Assembly (NCBI RefSeq): GCF_000599605.1
Contig: NZ_AZHT01000010.1
Location: forward strand, 1-34,868
Reading direction: 5' to 3'
From: Prevotella sp. HJM029
GTDB taxonomy: Bacteria; Bacteroidota; Bacteroidia; Bacteroidales; Bacteroidaceae
DNA: 34,868 nt
Position numbers and translations under genes: made by a program. Within the stretch, counting starts at the first letter, position 1, and each line of letters begins with the position of its first letter. Below the pieces are notes generated by a model that saw only the letters and a list, made by a program, of their open reading frames with translations, ran no database searches and had not been told where the DNA came from. This document shows positions 13,664-22,431 of the stretch, in pieces.

Positions 13664-14935
13664 TTATTGATCCATCATACTTTCTTTGCCAGCCAGCTGT
13701 GCACTGGCATCAACAGTAAAGGTTCCATTCGTCACAATCTCTTCGCCTTCAGCCAAACCATCCGTGATGACATAACCATTGGATAGCGAAGGCCCCAACG
13801 TTACACGTCGTAATCTGAAAGTAGGTTGCGTTTCTCCCGTGTCTTTTACATAGACGATACTTCGTTTTCCTGTCCACATCACGGCGCTCTTCGGCACGAC
13901 AATCTCACCATGATATTGCTTCATGTTGGCCACAATATTGCCCGTCAAGGTCATTTCGGGTTTAAACCCTACACTTGCATTATTTATTTCTACGCGCACG
14001 CCAGCCGTTCTACTGGAAGAGTCAATCACGGGATCGACGAAACTTACGCTGCCCGTGAACACTTTTCCTGGCATCGCTTCGGCTGTAAAGTGAATCTTTT
14101 CACCAACATGAATAAATGGTAAGTCGCTCTCATACGCTTGGAACATAGCCCAAACCTTGCCGAGATTTGCAATCTTCAGCAACGCTTGTCCTTGTTTAAC
14201 ATAATCGCCTGGATTGATATTCTTTTCAATCACTGTGCCCGAAGTATTAGCCTTCAGCGTGGTGTAGGGGGAGGCTTTGCGTGTATGCATCAGTTGATTG
14301 ATCTGTGCTTGCGTGATATTCAGCAGTCTAAGCTTCTCAATAGCTGCGTCAATCAGCGGTTTCTTTTGGGGCGATGCAGGGAAGTTCATCGCTGCAATCA
14401 ATTCTTGTTCAATGGCGTATAGCGTCGGAGAATAAATAACAGCCAATGCTTGTCCACGACTAACATGGTCGCCCAGCGCATTGATGAATAGTTTCTCGAT
14501 GCGTCCTTCCACGTAAGATGATTGCGTTTGTTCTAAGCGCTGGTCGGGCAATATCTTCCCGAATAGGCGCACTTCTTTGTTTGTTGCTCCGCTGCCAACA
14601 ACCTCTGTCTCGATATTTGCCAATGCAACGGCCTCATCACTCATCACAACAGCATTGGAATCGGTTGTCGTTGTGCTTTGCTTTTCATCGTTGACAGGGA
14701 TAAGATCCATCCCACAAATGGGGCATTTCCCTGGGTGATCCTGTCTCACTTGTGGATCCATGGAGCAGGTGTACATCGTTTTTCCTTTCGAATGTTGATG
14801 TACATCTGTTGTGTGAGTGGTGCGGAAGAGGATCCACCCTAATAGGAGTCCTATCATTAGCGCAACGGCAAATGATAGCAGGATATGTTTTTTAATGAAA
14901 TCTTTCATCATCTTTTGCTTCTTTTGGTTATACAT
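13664..14935 (-). CDS. cusB: CusB-type membrane fusion protein with heavy-metal-binding domain
   Basis: The frame has 423 residues. An N-terminal membrane anchor (about 15-37) is followed by a heavy-metal-binding module YTCSMDPQVRQDHPGKCPICGMDLIPV-like (cysteines 57, 71, 74; methionines nearby). Next come a barrel-sandwich hybrid, a short hairpin, and a beta-barrel ending with AEGEEIVTNGTFTVDASAQL. It is the periplasmic adaptor of the CusABC efflux pump and delivers Cu(I)/Ag(I) to CusA. The first ATG is 4 nt after the cusC stop. An ATG at 14908 with an AGAAGCAAAAG stretch before it is an equally good start. Order cusA-cusC-cusB differs from the E. coli cusCFBA order. Confidence 0.88.
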   Translation of the reverse strand: MYNQKKQKMMKDFIKKHILLSFAVALMIGLLLGWILFRTTHTTDVHQHSKGKTMYTCSMDPQVRQDHPGKCPICGMDLIPVNDEKQSTTTTDSNAVVMSDEAVALANIETEVVGSGATNKEVRLFGKILPDQRLEQTQSSYVEGRIEKLFINALGDHVSRGQALAVIYSPTLYAIEQELIAAMNFPASPQKKPLIDAAIEKLRLLNITQAQINQLMHTRKASPYTTLKANTSGTVIEKNINPGDYVKQGQALLKIANLGKVWAMFQAYESDLPFIHVGEKIHFTAEAMPGKVFTGSVSFVDPVIDSSSRTAGVRVEINNASVGFKPEMTLTGNIVANMKQYHGEIVVPKSAVMWTGKRSIVYVKDTGETQPTFRLRRVTLGPSLSNGYVITDGLAEGEEIVTNGTFTVDASAQLAGKESMMDQ

Positions 14936-14939
14936 TCTT

Positions 14940-16214
14940 TTACTTCACATCGCGTGCAATGAGCTGGATAGCCTCTGCCGTGATGGTGTTATATTGCGCA
15001 TTAGCTTCAGCTTTTAAGAGGTCGTAGTCGATGCTTTCGCGTGTTGTTTGAAGAATATCGGTGAGCGATGTCGCCCCCGTAGCATATTCTTTTTGCATCA
15101 GTTCGAGCGTTCTGTTGAGCAAACTCACCTCACTCTCATAAAGCTTCAATTTGCGTTTTATATCGTCAGCACGCTGTTCAATGCTGAGATATGTGCTTTG
15201 AAGTGCATCCAACTGACTTTGATAATTGTAGGCTGCGCTACGTTCCATGAGTTGTGCACTATGGATAGCCGAAGTAATCTTTTTGCGATAAATGGGGATT
15301 GTGACGCTCACCATGGGCATCACCATGTCTTTTCCATTCATATTGGACATCATTGGCATGTCAACTTTCCCATTGAGCATATATTGAAGTCCCACACCTA
15401 TCATGGGCATACCTTTTGCTCGGGTCTGTTCTTCCTGTGATTTAAACGCCTTTTGGATAGCTGAATACTGTGCAAGTTTGGGATTGTTTCGTTCAATCTC
15501 TGTCCAATTAAAGGTGGGCATCTGTCGTAATGGGATGGAAACGGGTAGGGACAAAGCTGCATTTGGCTGCCGATGCAGCGTGATGTTGAACTGCTGCTTT
15601 TGTAAAGTCAGTTGGGTCTCAAGACTTTCCGTTTGTTCTTTCAATCGCTCCTCTTCTGCATCGAGGCGCAATTGGTCGCTCATTTTCGTGTCACGCCCTG
15701 CTGTATAGTTCTTATAAAGATAGATAGCCACCTTTTTAATATCGTTTAAAAGCGCGCGTTTCTGTTTCACAGCTTTCACTTTCTCTTGCGTTGCGAGTAT
15801 GGAATACCATTGTTTCTCAACGCTGAAAGCTGTTGATAAGCTTTTTTCGCGAAACTTCTGGTAGGCCTCTTGCGCTTTATATTCCATTTGTTCGCGACCT
15901 GCTTTCAGTGTGCCAAACCATGGAAACATCTGCATAATGGTTATGGTTGCAAGCTGTTTTCCATTGACATGGTGCATCGCTTGTGGGAAAAGGCCGACAT
16001 TTAGCTGTGGATCGCTCAAGACACCCGCACCTTGTGCATTGGTCATTTGCGCCTGATAGGCCTGATATTCACTCTTCAGCCCAGGATTGTTGCGTATTGC
16101 TTCGGCAATATACACGGCCAAACTATCTTCTTTATTGTCTATTCCTGTCGCATAAGCACTGCCATAGCAGGCGAATAGTCCTATGCATAGGAAATATAAA
16201 ATCTTATTCTTCAT
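14940..16214 (-). CDS. cusC: TolC-family outer-membrane channel of the Cus pump (CusC-like)
   Basis: The product is 424 residues from the ATG at 16214; in-frame ATGs at 16220 and 16232 are alternatives, and all overlap the end of cusA, so translation is probably coupled. The signal peptide MKNKILYFLCIGLFACYGSA is followed by the two outer-membrane-efflux-protein repeats with long periplasmic helices. A methionine-rich segment (DMPMMSNMNGKDMVMPM, about residues 285-305) lies in the second repeat. Such a cluster is unusual for TolC proteins and could contact Cu(I). It should form the trimeric exit duct that joins CusB. Confidence 0.85.
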   Translation of the reverse strand: MKNKILYFLCIGLFACYGSAYATGIDNKEDSLAVYIAEAIRNNPGLKSEYQAYQAQMTNAQGAGVLSDPQLNVGLFPQAMHHVNGKQLATITIMQMFPWFGTLKAGREQMEYKAQEAYQKFREKSLSTAFSVEKQWYSILATQEKVKAVKQKRALLNDIKKVAIYLYKNYTAGRDTKMSDQLRLDAEEERLKEQTESLETQLTLQKQQFNITLHRQPNAALSLPVSIPLRQMPTFNWTEIERNNPKLAQYSAIQKAFKSQEEQTRAKGMPMIGVGLQYMLNGKVDMPMMSNMNGKDMVMPMVSVTIPIYRKKITSAIHSAQLMERSAAYNYQSQLDALQSTYLSIEQRADDIKRKLKLYESEVSLLNRTLELMQKEYATGATSLTDILQTTRESIDYDLLKAEANAQYNTITAEAIQLIARDVK

Positions 16215-19200
16215 GCTCATTTTTGTTTGCAATTATACTTTTCTTTTGTTCACGTCTTAAGGCTGATTCACGCCACCAGCATTGGAAAACCGGCACAACA
16301 AACATTGTCATGGTCTGTATTAACATGCCGCCAAAGGTAGGAATGCTCATCGGAACCATAATATCTGAGCCCTTTCCTGTGGATGAAAGCACGGGTAATA
16401 GCGCAATAAGTGTTGTCGCAGTGGTCATTGCTGCTGGGCGAATACGCTTCATTCCGGCTTCAACAACAGCCTCGCGAATCTCTAAAGGACTATGGGGTTG
16501 TCGTTTTAAGAACACCTGATGGATGTAGGTTCCCATCAAAACACCATCGTCTGTAGCGACGCCAAAGAGTGCGATAAAGCCTACCCAAACGGCAACACTG
16601 AGGTTGATTTGTCCCATACCAAAGAGGGTTCGCATATTCACTCCCGCGATATTGAAGTTTAAAAACCAGTCTTGTCCGTAGAGCCAAATCAGGATAAAGC
16701 CGCCCGCAAAGGCTACAAAAACACCCGAGAAGTGTATCATTGAGGCCGTGACGCTTTTAAATTGGAAGAAAAGGACCAAGAAAATGAGAATCAACGCAAT
16801 AGGAATGACTACCTGAAGGCGTTCTGCAGCATGAATCTGTTGCTCGTAAGTGCCCGTAAATTTATACGTGACGCCCTTAGAAAGTTTAATCTTTCCATGA
16901 GCTACAAGCTCGTCAATGTGTTTTTGAGCTGCATGAACAACATCCACTTCTGCCTTGTTTCCCACCTTATCAAACGTGACATAGCCCACTAAAAACGTGT
17001 TTTCACTCTGAATCATCGTCGCGCCTTTGACGAAATGAAAAGTTGCCAATTCGCCTAAAGGAATTTGTGTTCCGTCGGCTGTTGGAACGAGTATCCCGTT
17101 TAACACCTCGGGGTCATCTCGCAATTCACGTGCATAACGCACACGGATAGGAAATCGTTCGCGCCCCTCAACGGTGTTTCCTTCAGCCATTCCACCGATA
17201 GCTGTCTCGATAACACTTTGCACAGTCCCCACTTGAATGCCATAACGTCCGAGTTTTTCTCTGTCGAGATGAATCTCTATATAAGGTGCTCCTTCAGCAC
17301 GATCATAATACACTGAGGATGGACTGATGTCGGGTATCGCTTTCAAAGCCTTCTCCATTTGTAAGCCTGCCTGCTCAATCGAAGCCAAATCAGGACCATA
17401 TATCTTTAATCCCATAGGGGCTTTCATTCCTGTTGACAGCATCACTTGCCGGGTTGCAATGGGTTGTAGTTTCGGACTTCCTGTCAATCCTGGCAAATTA
17501 GAGGCCTTAACAATCTCTTGCCAGATATCATCTTCATTTTTAATTTTATCTCGCCACAGGCGTATGTAGTTGCCATTCTTGTCGCGAATGCGTTGGCCAT
17601 CATCATCCAATTGGTATTCGGGTTTGTAGTTGATGGTTATCTCATACATTTGAATAGGTGCCGGGTCGAGAGCACTTTCCACACGTCCCCATTTGCCAAC
17701 AACCGATTCTACTTCGGGAATGGCTTTTATGCGCTGGTCTAAAATCTTGCAATTCTGTATGTTTTCTTCAACACCACTGTGGGGCATACTTGTGGGCATG
17801 AGCATGAAAGTGCCTTCGTCTAAGGTGGGCATAAACTCACTTCCCGTCTTTGTCCAAATCATTCCGCCGGCAATCAGGGTCAATATGGGGATAGACATAA
17901 ACTTCCATCGGTGGTTTAAACACCAGCGAAGGATTTGCTCATACTTGAGCACCAGCAGCCAAAGGATAGATAGGATAGCCCCCACCGTAACGATAACAAA
18001 CAGTAAATTGAGCAACGTTCCATTCTGGGGACCTAAGGGAAGCCACACACTTGAAAGCTCATAGGCAGCTAAAAGCACCACAATGGCAATAATCAGCATG
18101 TTAGTGCTGACCGTCCAATGCCTGATTTTGAAGGTGCGTGGCACACGTTTTTTGAAGACTTTCAATGTCCATCGTTTTGGAATCCTTAGTGAGAAAATCC
18201 AGTAAGCCAATGTCGGGAGGATTAAAATGCCTAAGAGCAGGGCCGATAATAGGGCAAAAGTCTTTGTGAAAGCCAATGGATGAAACATCTTTCCCTCTTG
18301 TGCCTGCATGGCAAATACAGGTAGAAAGCTGATAATCGTAGTACCCATGCCCGTCATAACTGCTCCTGAAACCTCATGAACAGCATTCAAAATCAATGCT
18401 TCTAATTGCTTACCGCGAGCATTAGGAGCAGTGCTCAGATGACGAACCACATTTTCCATGAACACAACCCCTACGTCAACCATCACACCAATGGCTATAG
18501 CGATACCACTAAGTGCCACGATATTGGCTTCAATCCCTAAGAGTTTCATGACGATAAACGTGGTTAATACAGCCAAAGGCAGCATGGTTGCAATCACGAA
18601 AGAAGCGCGTAGGTTGAGCACCAGGATAAGAACAACAATGATACAGATGAGAATTTCGTGCATCAGTGAGCTCTCAAGTGTGCCAATCGTCTCTTTAATC
18701 AATCTGGTACGATCGTAAAAAGGCACGACGGTGACGCGTGATTTAGAGCCATCTTTTAACGTTTTCTCAGGCAGCCCCCCTTGCATTTCGGCAATCTTTG
18801 TTTTCACATTGTTGATGACTTCCATGGGATTGCTGCCGTTACGTGCCACGACAACGCCGCCCACAGCCTCTTGCCCTTCCTTGTCAAGTCCGCCACGTCT
18901 GTCGCCAGGGCCAAACGAAACCTTAGCCACATCCTTAACTCTTACAGCAACACCATGGCGATCTGTGATGGCAGCCTCTTCCAAATCTTTCAGCTTTTTG
19001 ACGTAACCGAGGCCGCGAATCAAATATTCTGCGCGGTTCACTTCCATTGTTCCCGCGCCTACATCTATATTCGAATTCTTCACAGCCAACATGACTTGTA
19101 CGAGATTCAGACCGTAAGCACGCATAGCTTCTGGGTCAAGATCAACCTGATATTCTTTCACATAACCACCTACTGAAGCCACTTCGCTGACCCCCTCAGC

Positions 19201-19764
19201 CGAACTTAATTGGTATCTTACATAGTAGTCTTGAATGGTTCTCAATTCCTGAGGATCCCAACCGCCGGCAGGTTTCCCCGTTTTGGGGTTTCGTCCTTCG
19301 AGCGTATACCAATAAATTTGGCCTAATGCCGTGGCATCTGGCCCGAGTGTTGGTTTCACTCCTTCGGGCAATAAACCGGCAGGAAGCGAGTTGAGTTTTT
19401 CCAAAATGCGTGACCGGCTCCAATAAAAGTCGACATCATCATTAAAGATAATATAGATAAACGACATGCCGAACATTGACGATGACCGAATGGTCTTGAC
19501 GCCGGGAATTCCTAATAATGCCGTTGTTAGGGGGTATGTGACTTGCTCTTGAATATCTTTTGGCGAGCGTCCCATCCAATCTGTTGCGATAATCTGTTGG
19601 TTATCACCGATGTCAGGGATAGCATCTACGGCCACAGGATTGCGTGGTATGAGACCGCTATGCCAGTTAAAGGGGACAGTAGACAGCCCACCTACTATGA
19701 TAAATATCAACACAAGTGCCGTGATTAAACGGTTGTGAAGAAAGTATCCAATAATTTTGTGCAT
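16204..19764 (-). CDS. cusA: CusA-type Cu(I)/Ag(I) RND efflux pump
   Basis: The protein has 1186 residues, about 140 longer than E. coli CusA (1047). The N-terminal helix and pore domain show DIGDNQQIIATDWMGRSPKD and QVTYPLTT. The central proton-relay helix is IAIAIGVMVDVGVVFMENVV, with the aspartate expected of HME-RND pumps. Methionine-rich motifs LMPTSMP and STGMKAPMGLKI lie where the metal path runs in CusA. The C-terminal half contains FGVATDDGVLMGTYIH. Extra length comes from added hydrophobic segments around residues 545-620. It is the inner-membrane proton-driven pump. The upstream HYC_CC_PP gene is 149 nt away and probably starts the transcript. Confidence 0.93.
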   Translation of the reverse strand: MHKIIGYFLHNRLITALVLIFIIVGGLSTVPFNWHSGLIPRNPVAVDAIPDIGDNQQIIATDWMGRSPKDIQEQVTYPLTTALLGIPGVKTIRSSSMFGMSFIYIIFNDDVDFYWSRSRILEKLNSLPAGLLPEGVKPTLGPDATALGQIYWYTLEGRNPKTGKPAGGWDPQELRTIQDYYVRYQLSSAEGVSEVASVGGYVKEYQVDLDPEAMRAYGLNLVQVMLAVKNSNIDVGAGTMEVNRAEYLIRGLGYVKKLKDLEEAAITDRHGVAVRVKDVAKVSFGPGDRRGGLDKEGQEAVGGVVVARNGSNPMEVINNVKTKIAEMQGGLPEKTLKDGSKSRVTVVPFYDRTRLIKETIGTLESSLMHEILICIIVVLILVLNLRASFVIATMLPLAVLTTFIVMKLLGIEANIVALSGIAIAIGVMVDVGVVFMENVVRHLSTAPNARGKQLEALILNAVHEVSGAVMTGMGTTIISFLPVFAMQAQEGKMFHPLAFTKTFALLSALLLGILILPTLAYWIFSLRIPKRWTLKVFKKRVPRTFKIRHWTVSTNMLIIAIVVLLAAYELSSVWLPLGPQNGTLLNLLFVIVTVGAILSILWLLVLKYEQILRWCLNHRWKFMSIPILTLIAGGMIWTKTGSEFMPTLDEGTFMLMPTSMPHSGVEENIQNCKILDQRIKAIPEVESVVGKWGRVESALDPAPIQMYEITINYKPEYQLDDDGQRIRDKNGNYIRLWRDKIKNEDDIWQEIVKASNLPGLTGSPKLQPIATRQVMLSTGMKAPMGLKIYGPDLASIEQAGLQMEKALKAIPDISPSSVYYDRAEGAPYIEIHLDREKLGRYGIQVGTVQSVIETAIGGMAEGNTVEGRERFPIRVRYARELRDDPEVLNGILVPTADGTQIPLGELATFHFVKGATMIQSENTFLVGYVTFDKVGNKAEVDVVHAAQKHIDELVAHGKIKLSKGVTYKFTGTYEQQIHAAERLQVVIPIALILIFLVLFFQFKSVTASMIHFSGVFVAFAGGFILIWLYGQDWFLNFNIAGVNMRTLFGMGQINLSVAVWVGFIALFGVATDDGVLMGTYIHQVFLKRQPHSPLEIREAVVEAGMKRIRPAAMTTATTLIALLPVLSSTGKGSDIMVPMSIPTFGGMLIQTMTMFVVPVFQCWWRESALRREQKKSIIANKNEHEE

Positions 19765-19913
19765 TGAATGTACTTGTTATTTAACGACCTCACCCGTGCT
19801 AAAGACTCATCAAAAGAAAAGCATCGTCCAATCGTATCTGTACAATCAGTCTCTTTTCTTGTGAAAATCAAACTTTCGGTTCGGTCAAATTATACCATAA
19901 ATAAATGTTGAAA

Positions 19914-20357
19914 CTAAACTTGTTTCATCGTAGGAGGAGCCCGAAGTCCGCTATACGGAAGGTAAAGGCAGCCCAAGTAGGAGTTAACATACGCATAAGC
20001 GTTGCCGTTGCTGCCCTCCTCTGCAGGTATGAAGTTAAATAATAAGTAATCAAAGTTGATGGTTACGCCATGAAACCAATCGTTGGCCACGAGCAAAGGA
20101 TGCACCTGTGGCGTGCTGCTTTGCATGAATTGCTGGTGCAGCTGGTAATGATGCGCAACATGCTTACACATCGGACAGCCCGTATTCTCATTGCAAGAGT
20201 CAGCCATCTCCTGTCCAGCTTCTGTCTTAAAATGAATGCCATTTACGGTCATGCCTATCAATTCACTATCGCAATAGTGAATATTCACGTTTACTCCCGA
20301 TACACTTACCAGGAAAAACAGCAGCATTATGATGGATAGCATTCGCCTCATTTCCAT
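19914..20357 (-). CDS. HYC_CC_PP-family secreted protein of copper efflux loci
   Basis: The frame has 147 residues and a hydrophobic signal (about 7-22). The mature part begins HYC (27-29), then a cysteine cluster SCNENTGCPMCKH (C55, C61, C64), a histidine-rich stretch AHHYQLHQQF, and ends with LRAPPTMKQ (PP 141-142). These are the marks of the HYC_CC_PP family, which in Bacteroidota precedes Cus-type pumps. It probably binds copper in the periplasm, but no biochemical role is established. A -7 box only 2 nt upstream of the first ATG suggests real translation starts at the ATG at 20351 or 20342. Confidence 0.75.
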   Translation of the reverse strand: MEMRRMLSIIMLLFFLVSVSGVNVNIHYCDSELIGMTVNGIHFKTEAGQEMADSCNENTGCPMCKHVAHHYQLHQQFMQSSTPQVHPLLVANDWFHGVTINFDYLLFNFIPAEEGSNGNAYAYVNSYLGCLYLPYSGLRAPPTMKQV

Positions 20358-20358
20358 G

Positions 20359-20366
20359 CAAAGTTA
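20359..20366 (-). promoter_or_regulatory. -7 box at the start of the copper operon
   Basis: TAACTTTG (20366-20359, minus strand) fits TAnnTTTG and is followed by the first in-frame ATG at once. No TTTG at the -33 spacing is present, which fits a promoter needing an activator. The expected transcript start is near 20353. Confidence 0.45.
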
Positions 20367-20487
20367 GGCATTTTTACTTGGAAAAATGGAGTGCGACATT
20401 CTTTTTTTGTTTCTTTTAACGAGAACAAATAATGCTTAGTAAAGGAGTATCTTACCTTTCTTTTTGAACAATAATTTGTACTTATCT

Positions 20488-20859
20488 TTAGTAGGTTGCA
20501 TGAGAAACACTATCCCTATTGAAGATAGTTGTAGGCAAGGAGTCTGGCGTTTCAGAGGGTTGGCGTGTGGGTTCTTGCTGTTGTTCGTAGCGTTTCGCTT
20601 TACGTTGTCGGCGCGTTTCTGTAGCACTTTCCACACGTTTGTCAGCAGCTTTCCCTATGGCTGCACCCACAGCAGCACCACCTGCCATGCCAATAATAGT
20701 TCCAAGGTTGGAACCTCCATAGCCTCCTGCGATTCCTCCGATAGCACTTCCTAAAACAGATCCTATAGAACTCCCCGTGTAGGCACCTGCACCCATATAG
20801 CTACCGCAGCCACTCATTAAAAATCCTATGCCCATTAAGCACGTTATAAACTTCTTCAT
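20488..20859 (-). CDS. Glycine-zipper outer-membrane lipoprotein
   Basis: The protein has 123 residues. The lipoprotein signal MKKFITCLMGIGFLMSGC ends in a lipobox with cysteine 18. Then a glycine-zipper region (about 30-72, with GSAIGGIAGGYGGSNLGTIIG and AGGAAVGAAIG) and a basic, glutamine-rich tail follow. This looks like the SlyB/Pal-like glycine-zipper proteins that insert a helical hairpin in the outer membrane. Function in Bacteroidota is unknown. It lies between the copper operon and argR with no clear partner. A TATCTTTT box upstream (near 20890) could be its -7 element. Confidence 0.75.
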   Translation of the reverse strand: MKKFITCLMGIGFLMSGCGSYMGAGAYTGSSIGSVLGSAIGGIAGGYGGSNLGTIIGMAGGAAVGAAIGKAADKRVESATETRRQRKAKRYEQQQEPTRQPSETPDSLPTTIFNRDSVSHATY

Positions 20860-20983
20860 TCTGTGCTGATTTTAATTTAGAATAACGAAAAGATACTATT
20901 TTTTTACGATTGGAGCGTTCGGTATCCCTATCAGAAAAGGAAATTTTGAGTTCTACATAAAACTCATGATGCGCGCACTATCT

Positions 20984-21457
20984 TTACATAAAGTTTAGGA
21001 TACTATTCAAGTTTTCCTCAACTTCCTCGTGCGTGCAGTGCTCATCAATCACGATAAAAATCGTATCATCGCCTGCTATGGTTCCTAAAATCTCAGGAAT
21101 GTCGGCATTGTCAATATTATAAGCCAAGCTACTTGCATAGCCAGGACGCGTTTTGATGACGCCCATATTACCCGAAAAATGAATCGAAATAAATCCCGGT
21201 GTATGCAGCATCTCGCGTGCAGAGAGTGGTTTGTGCACGCGTTTGTACATTGTTTCATTCGGCAATACATACACATATTCGCCATTCATGCTGGCTGCTT
21301 TGGCCACTTTCAGTTGTTTGAAATCGCGGCTTAGTGTGGCTTGTGTCACGTTATAGCCTTCTTTCCGTAGGGCTTGTAGCACTTCATGCTGGCTACTTAG
21401 CTCGTGACTTGAGATAAGCATCTTTAAGGTTGCCAAGCGTTCGTTTTTCTCTTTCAT
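20984..21457 (-). CDS. argR: Arginine repressor ArgR
   Basis: The protein has 157 residues, the usual ArgR length. The N-terminal winged HTH (about 1-70) holds SQHEVLQALRKEGYNVTQAT and LSRDFKQLKV. The C-terminal oligomerisation and arginine-binding domain (80-157) holds GTIAGDDTIFIV with the aspartate pair that binds arginine. It should form a hexamer that with arginine binds ARG boxes and controls arginine synthesis or breakdown. No arg genes lie in the window. A candidate ARG box and a full promoter lie directly upstream, so autoregulation is likely. Confidence 0.93.
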   Translation of the reverse strand: MKEKNERLATLKMLISSHELSSQHEVLQALRKEGYNVTQATLSRDFKQLKVAKAASMNGEYVYVLPNETMYKRVHKPLSAREMLHTPGFISIHFSGNMGVIKTRPGYASSLAYNIDNADIPEILGTIAGDDTIFIVIDEHCTHEEVEENLNSILNFM

Positions 21458-21462
21458 CGTGA

Positions 21463-21519
21463 TGTATATTTATTCAGTAATCGATTGCAAAAGTATACAT
21501 ATCTTATGAAAGTGCCAAA
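21463..21519 (-). promoter_or_regulatory. argR promoter with candidate ARG box
   Basis: On the minus strand TTTG (21519-21516), exactly 20 nt, then TACTTTTG (21495-21488) is a full promoter match. Downstream of it TGAATAAATATACA (21476-21463) fits the ARG-box core TGAATwwwwATTCA at all but one of the fixed positions. The site lies just after the expected transcript start, a good place for repression. Confidence 0.7.
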
Positions 21520-21656
21520 TAAAACATATCTCAACTGCAATTTTCGTCAAAGAAGTTGTTTGAAATCACAAAAAATGGATTTTTATGTGACAAAGTTACT
21601 TTTATTTTTAATGCAGTTTTGTCTACTCGCAGTGGGCTTATGAGAGAATTTGTGAA

Positions 21657-22292
21657 TTAGAAAATCTTTTTGATGCGTTCAAACACCTTGTTCCATTTGT
21701 TTTCTTTGTCCTTCTTGCTCGGCGTCTTGGCTGGCTTTTTCGTGTCGTTGGGATTGATGATAGCCGCTTTCCCCTGTTGTTTTTTACGGTTGTTTGCAAT
21801 CTTCTTGCCATCATTCTCAATCTTGTCGTCAACCATGTTGTCGCGTCCCCGCCAGTCATCCACCATGCTATAGCCTTGTGTAGCCATCTCTAAATCGAGT
21901 TCAGGCAAATCAATTGTGGGTTCATCGTCATAGGGAACACCACGATTATAGCGTTCAACGGTTACGGTTGCCACACCTGCAAAGAGCATATCAAGTTGTT
22001 TTGCGGCCGCATAAGAGAGGTCGATGATACGTCCTTTCGCAAAAGGTCCGCGGTCAGTGACACGTACAACCACCGTATTCCCATTGTTCAAATTGGTCAC
22101 TTTGAGTAGGGTGCCAAACGGATAGGTGCGGTGTGCACAGGTCAAACTGTCGTGATGCAGTCGTTCTCCGCTTGCTGTTCGTGCGCCGGTGGCGCGCTTT
22201 GAGTAAAATGTTGCTTTTCCTTTTTGTTGTGCATGTGCCGTGATGGCTATTAACATGAAAAAGAAAGCGATGAGCAGTTGTTTATTATTCAC
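21657..22292 (-). CDS. rlpA: RlpA-family septal lytic transglycosylase-like protein
   Basis: The protein has 211 residues. The signal peptide (about 1-21, ending AHA) is followed by a double-psi beta-barrel (about 25-115) with KATFYSKRATGARTASGERL, CAHRTYPFGTLLKVTNL and VRVTDRGPFAKGRIIDLS. These contain the histidine and aspartate used by RlpA enzymes to cleave denuded glycan strands. There is no SPOR domain; instead the C-terminal 70 residues are lysine-rich and disordered. In Bacteroidota RlpA proteins often lack SPOR, so the enzyme may be placed at the septum in another way. Its promoter predicts an approximately 100-nt leader. Confidence 0.85.
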   Translation of the reverse strand: MNNKQLLIAFFFMLIAITAHAQQKGKATFYSKRATGARTASGERLHHDSLTCAHRTYPFGTLLKVTNLNNGNTVVVRVTDRGPFAKGRIIDLSYAAAKQLDMLFAGVATVTVERYNRGVPYDDEPTIDLPELDLEMATQGYSMVDDWRGRDNMVDDKIENDGKKIANNRKKQQGKAAIINPNDTKKPAKTPSKKDKENKWNKVFERIKKIF

Positions 22293-22395
22293 AGGCTTTT
22301 TGTCTGATTAATAATTCTGTGGACGCAAGTTCTCTGCTTGAATTTGCGCTGCTGTGCACCCTAAAAAAGTGTTGTCTTAGCGTGCTTCAGCGGTG

Positions 22396-22427
22396 CAAAG
22401 ATACACATTATATCTTAAAAGACCAAA
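22396..22427 (-). promoter_or_regulatory. rlpA promoter
   Basis: TTTG (22427-22424), exactly 20 nt, then TATCTTTG (22403-22396) on the minus strand is a full consensus match. The -33 box lies just ahead of the end of the SDR gene at 22432. The rlpA ATG is at 22292, so the leader is about 100 nt. Confidence 0.7.
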
Positions 22428-22431
22428 TCTT

